This document shows positions 1 to 5,028 of a DNA stretch of 8,569 nucleotides, piece after piece. This DNA comes from Azoarcus sp. (GTDB lineage: Bacteria; Pseudomonadota; Gammaproteobacteria; Burkholderiales; Rhodocyclaceae), in NCBI GenBank assembly GCA_031282905.1, contig JAITCV010000008.1:1-8569 (forward strand), read 5' to 3'. Both the position numbers and the translations under genes were made by a program. The number at the start of each line of letters is the position of its first letter. Position 1 is the stretch's first letter. A model generated the notes under the pieces. That model worked only from the letters and a program-made list of their open reading frames with translations, was not told the DNA's origin and made no database searches.

Positions 1-1623
1 GGACAGGGGGGGGAGTTCGACGGTGGAAAAATCGTCGAACAGATCGATCTGGCCAATGTAACGGCCCTCGATACCGCCTTCGTTGGCGATGGCGCCGACG
101 ATTTCCTTGGGGCTGGCTCCTTGGTCGCGGCCAACGTCGATGCGGTAGCGCAACAGTTTGCCGCCCTGGAAGTGCGGACGCGGCGTATTTTCATTGCGCC
201 GACCGCGCTCACGCGGTGCGCCGGTGGTGAAAATCTCCGCGCGCGGCGGTTTGCCGGCATGTTGGGGCGCGGTGGCGAGATCCCAGCCCCGACCCGCTTC
301 CTCGATGCGCAGCGGGCGATCGAGCTGGACCAGATAGGCGAGCGCGGCGGCAATTTCGTGGATATCGAGCGCGTTTTCTTCGGCGAGGCCGTTGACCACG
401 TTCATGAAGAATCCAATGTCGGCCTCGTTGTTTTCGAGCGTGTCGACTACTTTTTGCTTGAACTGGTTGATGCGCAGCGTCGAGACGTCTTCCCGGCTGG
501 GCAGCGCGATCGGTTCGATGGGCTGGCGGGTGGCGCGTTCGATGACTTTCAGCATCCTGGATTCACGCGGGGAGACGAACAGGATGGCCGTGCCTTCGCG
601 TCCAGCGCGCCCGGTACGGCCAATGCGGTGTACATAAGCCTCGGTGTCGTAGGGGATGTCGTAATTGATCACATGGCTGACCCGGGGGACGTCGATGCCG
701 CGGGCGGCGACGTCGGTGGCGACGACGATATCGAGCGTGCCGTTTTTCAGTTGCTCGATCACCCGCTCGCGCAGGCCCTGGGTGAGGTCGCCATTGAGCG
801 CGGCGGCGGCGTGACCCCGTGCGGCGAGTTTGTCGGCGAGTTCCTCGGTGCCGATCTTGGTGCGCACGAAGATGAGCGCGGCATCGAGACTTTCCTCGGC
901 GTCGAGAATGCGGGTGAGGGCGTCGAGTTTGTCTACGCCGCGCACCAGCCAGTAACGCTGGCGGATCTTGTCTACGGTCGAGGTCGCGGTGCGAATCCTG
1001 ATTTCTTCCGGCGCGCGCAGGTGGCGGTGGGCAACCTCGCGGATGGCGTGGGGCATGGTCGCGGAAAAGAGCGCGGTCTGGCGGCTGTCCGGGGTGTGTT
1101 CGAGGATCCATTCGACATCGTCGATGAAGCCCATGCGCAACATCTCGTCGGCTTCGTCGAGCACCAGGATCTTGAGCGTGTCGAGTTTGAGGCTGCCGCG
1201 TTCGAGGTGATCCATGATCCGTCCGGGCGTGCCGACGATGACATGCGCGCCGCGCGCAAGTTGGCGCAGTTGCACCACCATGCTCTGGCCGCCGTAGATC
1301 GGCAGCACATGGAAGCCTTTCAGGTGGTGGGCGTATCGGGTGAAAGCTTCGGCGACCTGGAGGGCCAGTTCGCGGGTGGGGGTGAGCACCAGCACTTGTG
1401 GCGCCGGGGTGGAGAGATCGAGCCGAGCAAGCGCGGGCAGGGCGAAGGCGGCGGTTTTGCCGGTGCCGGTCTGCGCTTCGCCGAGCAGGTCGCGGCCGTC
1501 GAGCAGATGCGGAATACAAGCGGCCTGGATCGGGGATGGGGTTTCGTAACCCAGGCCGGACAAGGCCGTGAGCAACTCGGCGGACAGGCCCAGTTGAGCG
1601 AAGGAGGGGATGGGTTCAGTCAT
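1..1623 (-). CDS. deaD: DEAD-box ATP-dependent RNA helicase, DeaD/CsdA type (3' end beyond window)
   Basis: This is an ATP-dependent RNA helicase that unwinds RNA duplexes; the family acts in cold adaptation, ribosome assembly and mRNA turnover. The 541 visible codons carry the full motif series: Q-motif with Q33, motif I AQTGTGKT (50-57), PTREL (82-86), TPGR (132-135), DEAD (156-159), SAT (187-189), ATDVAARGID (302-311) and HRIGRTGR (332-339). A later segment starting RYRIDVGRDQGASPKEIVGA matches the DbpA-type RNA-binding domain, which places it in the DeaD/CsdA group rather than RhlE or SrmB. The ATG at 1623 is chosen because family homology (F-x-x-LGL) begins at residue 8. No good Shine-Dalgarno precedes it, and the frame stays open upstream. 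The reading frame is intact up to base 1, so the C-terminal tail is missing. An 8-base C run (coding strand) lies near the window edge. It lies downstream of csp, behind a terminator. Confidence 0.95.
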   Translation of the reverse strand, partial: MTEPIPSFAQLGLSAELLTALSGLGYETPSPIQAACIPHLLDGRDLLGEAQTGTGKTAAFALPALARLDLSTPAPQVLVLTPTRELALQVAEAFTRYAHHLKGFHVLPIYGGQSMVVQLRQLARGAHVIVGTPGRIMDHLERGSLKLDTLKILVLDEADEMLRMGFIDDVEWILEHTPDSRQTALFSATMPHAIREVAHRHLRAPEEIRIRTATSTVDKIRQRYWLVRGVDKLDALTRILDAEESLDAALIFVRTKIGTEELADKLAARGHAAAALNGDLTQGLRERVIEQLKNGTLDIVVATDVAARGIDVPRVSHVINYDIPYDTEAYVHRIGRTGRAGREGTAILFVSPRESRMLKVIERATRQPIEPIALPSREDVSTLRINQFKQKVVDTLENNEADIGFFMNVVNGLAEENALDIHEIAAALAYLVQLDRPLRIEEAGRGWDLATAPQHAGKPPRAEIFTTGAPRERGRRNENTPRPHFQGGKLLRYRIDVGRDQGASPKEIVGAIANEGGIEGRYIGQIDLFDDFSTVELPPLS

Positions 1624-1630
1624 GGCGAAA

Positions 1631-1652
1631 GCACGAATAGACGGCACGAATA
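1631..1652 (-). repeat. 9-bp tandem direct repeat just upstream of the helicase start
   Basis: TATTCGTGC occurs twice on the minus strand (1652-1644 and 1639-1631), separated by 4 nt, and ends 8 nt before the helicase start codon. It occupies the place where a ribosome binding site would be expected. It may be a protein-binding or leader element, or chance. No function is assigned. Confidence 0.4.
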
Positions 1653-1684
1653 AGCAGCGATGCGCGCCGGGAGAAGGAAGAGAA

Positions 1685-1720
1685 GGCGAAAACAAAACGC
1701 GGCCCTTCGGGGCCGCGTTT
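1685..1720 (-). terminator. Intrinsic terminator of csp
   Basis: The perfect 11-bp inverted repeat AAACGCGGCCC / GGGCCGCGTTT (arms 1695-1705 and 1710-1720) closes a 4-nt loop, CGAA on the minus strand. Reading the minus strand, the stem runs directly into TTTTGTTTTC. This GC-rich stem followed by a U-rich tract is a classical Rho-independent terminator. It lies 33 nt past the csp stop codon and before the helicase gene. The helicase therefore needs either read-through or its own promoter within 1624-1694. Confidence 0.9.
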
Positions 1721-1752
1721 CGCGTGATGCAGGGTGAGACAGCTAGCGATGT

Positions 1753-1962
1753 TCAGAGCGGGCGGATATTGGCCGCTTGCAGCCCCTTGGGGCCAGTCTT
1801 GACATCGAATTCAACCCGTTGGTTTTCAGCCAGGCTCTTGAAGCCGTTACCCTGGATTTCGCTGAAGTGGGCGAAGAGATCGTCGCCGCCCGCTTCCGGG
1901 GTGATGAAGCCGAAGCCCTTGGCGTCGTTGAACCATTTGACGGTACCAGTTTGAGTGCTCAT
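1753..1962 (-). CDS. Cold-shock domain protein, CspA family
   Basis: This is a 69-residue single-domain OB-fold protein that binds single-stranded RNA and DNA, typically melting mRNA structure in the cold or in stationary phase. The visible motifs are GTVKWFND (6-13), RNP1 KGFGFI (15-20) and RNP2 LFAHF (29-33, canonical VFVHF). The protein ends in the usual ...GPKGLQAANIRPL. The frame is open upstream to 2079. I chose the ATG at 1962 because it gives the normal family length and is preceded by a good ribosome binding site, AAGGAA, 6 nt upstream; the N-terminal extension resembles no CspA protein. The gene has a leader of up to 165 nt and is followed by a strong terminator. Paralogues cannot be told apart (CspA, CspC, CspD-like), so no symbol is given. 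Cold induction is inferred, not shown. Confidence 0.96.
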   Translation of the reverse strand: MSTQTGTVKWFNDAKGFGFITPEAGGDDLFAHFSEIQGNGFKSLAENQRVEFDVKTGPKGLQAANIRPL

Positions 1963-2127
1963 TTTGCGTTCCTTAGTAAAGATGGGTTTGAGCGCAGGAA
2001 CGATCAAGAAACGTATCGAGGGGATCCAACCGAGCGTTCTTGATATGAAACGAACACGGATACGACACCACAGGGACAAGCTTGAATCGACTGCTGGGCG
2101 GACGATACACGTTTTTTTACAAAAGTG
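1963..2127 (-). promoter_or_regulatory. csp upstream region and 5' leader
   Basis: These 165 nt lie between the sensor-kinase stop codon and the csp start. They should hold the csp promoter and an untranslated leader. The ribosome binding site AAGGAA is at 1974-1969. I could not find a convincing -35/-10 pair; CTAACA with TATCGT, 18 nt apart near 2131-2102, is a weak candidate. A long hairpin (2003-2044) is listed separately. Long structured leaders are known for cspA-type genes of Escherichia coli, but no recognisable cold-box sequence is seen here. Confidence 0.5.
2003..2044 (-). other. 42-nt hairpin in the csp leader
   Basis: ATCAAGAACG (2044-2035, minus strand) can pair with CGTTTCTTGAT (2013-2003). 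This gives a 10-bp stem with one bulged base and a 21-nt loop. It ends 40 nt before the csp start codon, so it would lie in the leader RNA. No U-tract follows it, so it is not a terminator. It could be an RNA structure controlling translation or stability, or a DNA operator dyad. Confidence 0.5.
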
Positions 2128-2138
2128 TTAGTTTTTTT
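2111..2138. repeat. Two phased A7/T7 tracts
   Basis: GTTTTTTT occurs at 2111-2118 and again at 2131-2138, exactly 20 bp apart, with AAAA between them. This is striking in such GC-rich surroundings. The second tract (2132-2138) covers the last sense codons of the sensor kinase; the other lies in the csp upstream region. Phased A-tracts bend DNA and can act as UP-elements, here possibly for csp. No proper stem precedes them, so I do not call them a terminator. Confidence 0.45.
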
Positions 2139-3651
2139 GTGATCGGGGCGTCGGCGGGACGGTGGCGAGCGGCAAACACAGGGTGAACCGGACCGAATCG
2201 CCGTTGTTTTCGGCCCTGATGTCGCCGCCGTGGGCCTGCGCAATCGAGCGGGCGATGGCGAGTCCCAGCCCGGTTCCGCCCATGTCGCCCCGTTGCCGCG
2301 CCGGGTCGATACGGTAGAAACGCTCGAAAATGCGCTCCAGATGTTGCGGCGGTATGGGTTCTCCCTGGTTTTCCACCTCCAGGATCACCTGCGCTTCCGC
2401 CATCCGCAGACGGACATGGATTTGCCCGCCGGGCGCGGTGTGGCGGATGGCGTTGGAGATCAGATTGCCCAAGGCCCGGCGCAGCATCGGAGGGTCACCG
2501 TGGGCATGGGCCGCGCCTTCCACCGTCAGGCTGGCTTGTTTTTCTTCCGCGAGGATGCCGTAGAAATCGACGAGCGAATGCAGCAAGGCGGCCAGGTCGA
2601 TGTCTTCCCGGCGCAACACCATGAGGCCGTTGTCCGCCTGGGCGAGAAACAACATGTCGCCGATCGTGTGCGACAGCCGCTCGCATTCTTCGAGCAGCGA
2701 ATAGAGCGCTTCCCGGCATTGTTCGGGGTTGTCCGTCCGCGCCAGCGTGACCTGGGCCTGGGTCATCATCGCGGTGAGCGGGGTGCGCAGTTCATGGGCG
2801 ATGTCCGAGGCAAAACCGGAGAGACGGGCGAACGCTTCCTTCAGCCTGTCCAGCATGGCGTTGAGTTCGCAGCCCAGGGGTTGCAGTTCGAGCGGAAGGG
2901 TTTCCGCCGCGATGCGTTCATGCAGGCGCTCGCCCGAGACCCGGCGGGCAAGTTTCGCCATCGCTTCGAGAGGCGACAGGCCACGGCGGGCGGCCAGACC
3001 AGCGCACAGCACATTCGCCAGCGCCGCCAGCGCCAGCGCCCAGGCGAGCGAGCGCATGAAACCGGCCATGAAATGCTGGTGATGGGCGATGCTCATGGCG
3101 ATCGCCACCTTGCTCATTTGTCCGTTGGCCAGCCGCGCCCAGGCCAGCAGGCCGCGTGCGCTGTCTACGCTGTCCGGCTCCGTGTCTCGAACACTTGCGG
3201 CATGGACGTGCGATGTGGGCGCGCCATCCGCTGTCGATGATTTTTGCATTGGAAAGACCATGTCGCCGTGACGCAATGGCGGCAAGACATCGTCCGGTGC
3301 GGCGATGCTTTCCCGCAACAGCCATGAGGGGGGATGCGGCGCGGTCGTAAACAGCAGCTTGTCCGTCGCGTCCAGCACGGTGAGGCTCTGCGGCGGCGAG
3401 ACCGAGACCAGCGCGCCCAACCGGGCGAGAGCATCCGTGGCGGGCGTGTCCGGCGGAATATCCAGAAGCGCGCGGCGGACGAGGGCAAGCCGACCGCGCA
3501 ATTCGTCCGCATCCTGTTCAAGGAAATGGCGTTCGACCGATTGGCGCAGGAATAATCCCAGTCCCAGCAGGATCAGGGTAGACAACAGCGCGAACAACAG
3601 CGCCAGCCGCAAGGTGAGCGAGCGGCCCGGGGCGGAAGAATCCGGGATCAT
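2128..3651 (-). CDS. Heavy-metal-type sensor histidine kinase (CusS/IrlS/CzcS family)
   Basis: This inner-membrane sensor kinase of 507 residues should autophosphorylate and pass phosphate to the adjacent response regulator. In order it shows a first membrane segment (about 12-36), a periplasmic domain (about 37-198), a second membrane segment (about 200-221), a HAMP region (about 219-275), the H-box ASDIAHELRTPLT with H286, the N-box RRALGNLISNAIRH (391-404), VENQGEPIP (the relaxed G1 form typical of this subfamily) and G2 GTGLGLAIA (459-467). The sequence IAMSIAHHQHFM just before the second membrane segment also fits heavy-metal sensor kinases. The periplasmic part has scattered His and Met residues, but no metal site can be assigned. 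Its ATG overlaps the regulator's TGA by 4 nt, so translation is probably coupled. The ligand (Cu, Ag, Zn, Cd, Co or something else) cannot be read from sequence, and no efflux gene is in view. Confidence 0.93.
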   Translation of the reverse strand: MIPDSSAPGRSLTLRLALLFALLSTLILLGLGLFLRQSVERHFLEQDADELRGRLALVRRALLDIPPDTPATDALARLGALVSVSPPQSLTVLDATDKLLFTTAPHPPSWLLRESIAAPDDVLPPLRHGDMVFPMQKSSTADGAPTSHVHAASVRDTEPDSVDSARGLLAWARLANGQMSKVAIAMSIAHHQHFMAGFMRSLAWALALAALANVLCAGLAARRGLSPLEAMAKLARRVSGERLHERIAAETLPLELQPLGCELNAMLDRLKEAFARLSGFASDIAHELRTPLTAMMTQAQVTLARTDNPEQCREALYSLLEECERLSHTIGDMLFLAQADNGLMVLRREDIDLAALLHSLVDFYGILAEEKQASLTVEGAAHAHGDPPMLRRALGNLISNAIRHTAPGGQIHVRLRMAEAQVILEVENQGEPIPPQHLERIFERFYRIDPARQRGDMGGTGLGLAIARSIAQAHGGDIRAENNGDSVRFTLCLPLATVPPTPRSQKN

Positions 3652-4328
3652 GACGGCGCTTCCAGCACATACCCCATACCGCGCACGGTGCGGATCAGGC
3701 GCGGCTCGAAATCATCATCCATCTTGGCGCGCAACCGGCGCACGGCAACTTCTATGACGTTGGTGTCGCTATCGAAATTCATGTCCCAGACCTGCGAGGC
3801 GATCAGCGAACGCGGCAGCACTTCTCCCCGGCGGCGCATGAACAGTTCGAGCAAGGCAAATTCCTTGGCGGTGAGATCGATACGCTGTCCCGCCCGGCTC
3901 GCCCGCCGACTCAACAAATCCAGTTCCAGATTGGCGACGCGCAATGATCTGGACGGGTTTTCCGCATTCTTGCCCCGGCGCAAAAGCGTGCGCACCCGCG
4001 CCAGCAATTCCGAGAACGCGAAAGGCTTGACCAGATAATCGTCGGCGCCCAGTTCCAGCCCCCGCACCCGATCGTCGACCTGGTCGCGGGCGGTGAGAAA
4101 CAGCACCGCCATGTCCTTGCCCGCGCCGCGCAGCGTTTGCAGCACCTGCCAGCCATCCAATCCGGGCAGCATCACATCCAGGAGTACGAGGTCGGGAGAT
4201 TCGGTGAGCGCCAGATGCAGGCCATCCGGCCCGGTGCGCGCGAGATCGACCCTGAACCCCGCTTCCAGCAACCCCTGGCGCAGATAATTCCCGGTCTTGG
4301 GTTCGTCTTCGATGATCAGGATGCGCAT
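3648..4328 (-). CDS. OmpR/PhoB-family response regulator, CusR/CzcR/IrlR-like
   Basis: This is a cytoplasmic response regulator of 226 residues. The receiver domain (1-115) has the acidic pocket E7/D8, the phosphoacceptor D51 in LLDVMLPGLDGW, T79 and K101 in YLVKPFAF. A winged-helix DNA-binding domain fills about 125-223. The stretch GEVLPRSLIASQVWDMNF is, as I remember it, nearly identical to E. coli CusR, so the family call is firm while the metal is not. I prefer the ATG at 4328, with GGTGA 5 nt upstream and the family-typical start MRILIIEDE. A GTG at 4337 would add three residues. The gene begins 13 nt after the lrp stop codon and overlaps the kinase by 4 nt, so all three probably share one transcript. 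Confidence 0.95.
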   Translation of the reverse strand: MRILIIEDEPKTGNYLRQGLLEAGFRVDLARTGPDGLHLALTESPDLVLLDVMLPGLDGWQVLQTLRGAGKDMAVLFLTARDQVDDRVRGLELGADDYLVKPFAFSELLARVRTLLRRGKNAENPSRSLRVANLELDLLSRRASRAGQRIDLTAKEFALLELFMRRRGEVLPRSLIASQVWDMNFDSDTNVIEVAVRRLRAKMDDDFEPRLIRTVRGMGYVLEAPS

Positions 4329-4341
4329 GAAATTCACCGGT

Positions 4342-4845
4342 TCATGATATATGTATAGTATCGCCGCCGCGGATCACGGGCAGCGCGGTTTTGTCGATCA
4401 CCCGCTGCAACACGAAACTGCTATGCACGCCCGCGACCCCGGTGATGCGGGTGATGTGCTGGATCAGCAGTTCCCGGTAGGCATCCATGTCGGCGATGAC
4501 GATTTTCAACTGGTAATCGGCATCCTGGCCGGTGATGAGCAGGCATTCGAGCACTTCATCGATCCGGGCGATTTCGCGCTCGAAATGAGCGAAGCGTTCG
4601 GGAGTATGACGATCCATCGAGATGTGGAGCAAGGCCATCAGCGACAGACCGAGGCGGCGGGCATCGAGCAGCGCGCGATAGCCGGTGATCAGACCCGATT
4701 CCTCCAGCGCGCGCACTCGGCGCAGGCAGGCCGAAGGCGACAGGCTGACCCGGTCGGCAAGGTCCTGGTTGCTGATCCTGCCTTCGGCCTGCAACAGTTC
4801 GAGAATCTGGCGATCGTAGCGGTCGAGTTGTACGGATGCGTTCAT
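4342..4845 (-). CDS. Lrp/AsnC-family transcriptional regulator
   Basis: This 167-residue DNA-binding protein has an N-terminal winged HTH (about 6-60) containing GRISNQDLADRVSLSPSACLRR, and a C-terminal RAM effector/oligomerisation domain (about 67-155) with TGQDADYQLKI (105-115). It resembles E. coli Lrp (GRISNVELSKRVGLSPTPCLERV), so an amino-acid effector such as leucine is likely but not proven. The start ATG at 4845 has AGGA 10 nt upstream. The gene is divergent from leuA across 179 nt that contain a dyad, which suggests autoregulation and control of leuA. It is also the first gene of a probable operon with the response regulator and the kinase, an unusual partner set for an Lrp protein. 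It could instead be a regulator of another amino-acid pathway. Confidence 0.93.
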   Translation of the reverse strand: MNASVQLDRYDRQILELLQAEGRISNQDLADRVSLSPSACLRRVRALEESGLITGYRALLDARRLGLSLMALLHISMDRHTPERFAHFEREIARIDEVLECLLITGQDADYQLKIVIADMDAYRELLIQHITRITGVAGVHSSFVLQRVIDKTALPVIRGGDTIHIS

Positions 4846-4860
4846 CGTTGAAATATCCTG

Positions 4861-4899
4861 CCATTGAATTTGTCAAAATGGAAATAATCTGTCCATTTT
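4861..4899. promoter_or_regulatory. Putative Lrp-type operator: dyad and half-site array
   Basis: A perfect 8-bp inverted repeat, AAAATGGA (4875-4882) and TCCATTTT (4892-4899), has a 9-bp AT-rich spacer. A further CCATT lies at 4861-4865. The series CCATT, AATGG, CCATT therefore alternates in orientation with centres at 4863, 4879 and 4895, each 16 bp apart. It lies 16-54 nt upstream of the lrp start codon and overlaps its predicted promoter. A TTGTCA at 4870-4875 could be a leuA -35 box, with a poor -10 (CATTTT, 4894-4899). Binding by the adjacent Lrp-type protein is inferred. Confidence 0.55.
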
Positions 4900-4924
4900 A
4901 TGCCGTAATCAACAAAAATCGCAA
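4895..4924 (-). promoter_or_regulatory. Predicted sigma-70 promoter of the lrp operon
   Basis: On the minus strand, TTGCGA (4924-4919) and TAAAAT (4900-4895) are separated by 18 nt. The -10 box matches 5 of 6 consensus bases and the -35 box 4 of 6. Transcription would start near 4888, giving a leader of about 40 nt. The -10 box overlaps the right arm of the dyad, a layout that would allow repression by a protein bound there. Confidence 0.5.
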
Positions 4925-4947
4925 TCGTCTGTCAGGGCGGACCGCGT

Positions 4948-4964
4948 AGGATGACATCCATCCT
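4948..4964 (+). other. Stem-loop in the leuA leader with an alternative partner at the ribosome binding site
   Basis: AGGATG (4948-4953) pairs with CATCCT (4959-4964) around a 5-nt loop. The same AGGATG recurs at 5014-5019, covering the leuA Shine-Dalgarno sequence, so CATCCT could pair with either copy. The second copy also sits in a local hairpin, GCATC-GAG-GATGC (5008-5020). The pairings are short (5-6 bp), so any switching role is speculative. Confidence 0.35.
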
Positions 4965-5028
4965 GAAACCTCGGCAGCCACCGGGATTTCAGATTCATTT
5001 GATTACCGCATCGAGGATGCCGCCATGA
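4951..5028 (+). CDS. Possible 25-residue upstream ORF in the leuA leader
   Basis: A short open frame encodes 25 residues, beginning MTSILKPRQPP and ending ASRMPP. Its TGA overlaps the leuA start as ATGATG, an arrangement that allows translational coupling. A weak GGCGGA lies 9 nt before its ATG, which is buried in the leader stem-loop. It holds only two Leu codons (CTG, TTG) and three Ile codons, so it is not a classical leucine attenuator peptide. It may be a chance frame. Confidence 0.2.
   Translation: MTSILKPRQPPGFQIHLITASRMPP

Noticed and set aside
121..1653. 510-codon open frame on the plus strand
   Set aside because: It lies antisense to the intact helicase gene and its translation has low-complexity G/D/E-rich composition typical of a GC-rich shadow frame. 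The minus strand carries all helicase motifs.
1753..2079. 108-residue version of the cold-shock protein
   Set aside because: The extra 39 residues resemble no CspA protein, and a strong ribosome binding site precedes the internal ATG at 1962.
2101..2140. Terminator after the sensor kinase
   Set aside because: The possible stem (ACAC/GTGT with mismatches) is weak and is not followed by a U-tract on the minus strand.
2230..3240. 336-codon open frame on the plus strand
   Set aside because: It is antisense to the sensor kinase and is explained by GC-rich codon bias.
4329..4337. GTG start three codons upstream for the response regulator
   Set aside because: It is 4 nt from the lrp stop with no spaced ribosome site. 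The ATG at 4328 has GGTGA at good spacing and the usual family N-terminus.
4846..5024. Classical leucine attenuator or T-box ahead of leuA
   Set aside because: There is no run of Leu codons in any short frame, no terminator stem with a T-tract before leuA, and no T-box-like sequence that I could recognise.
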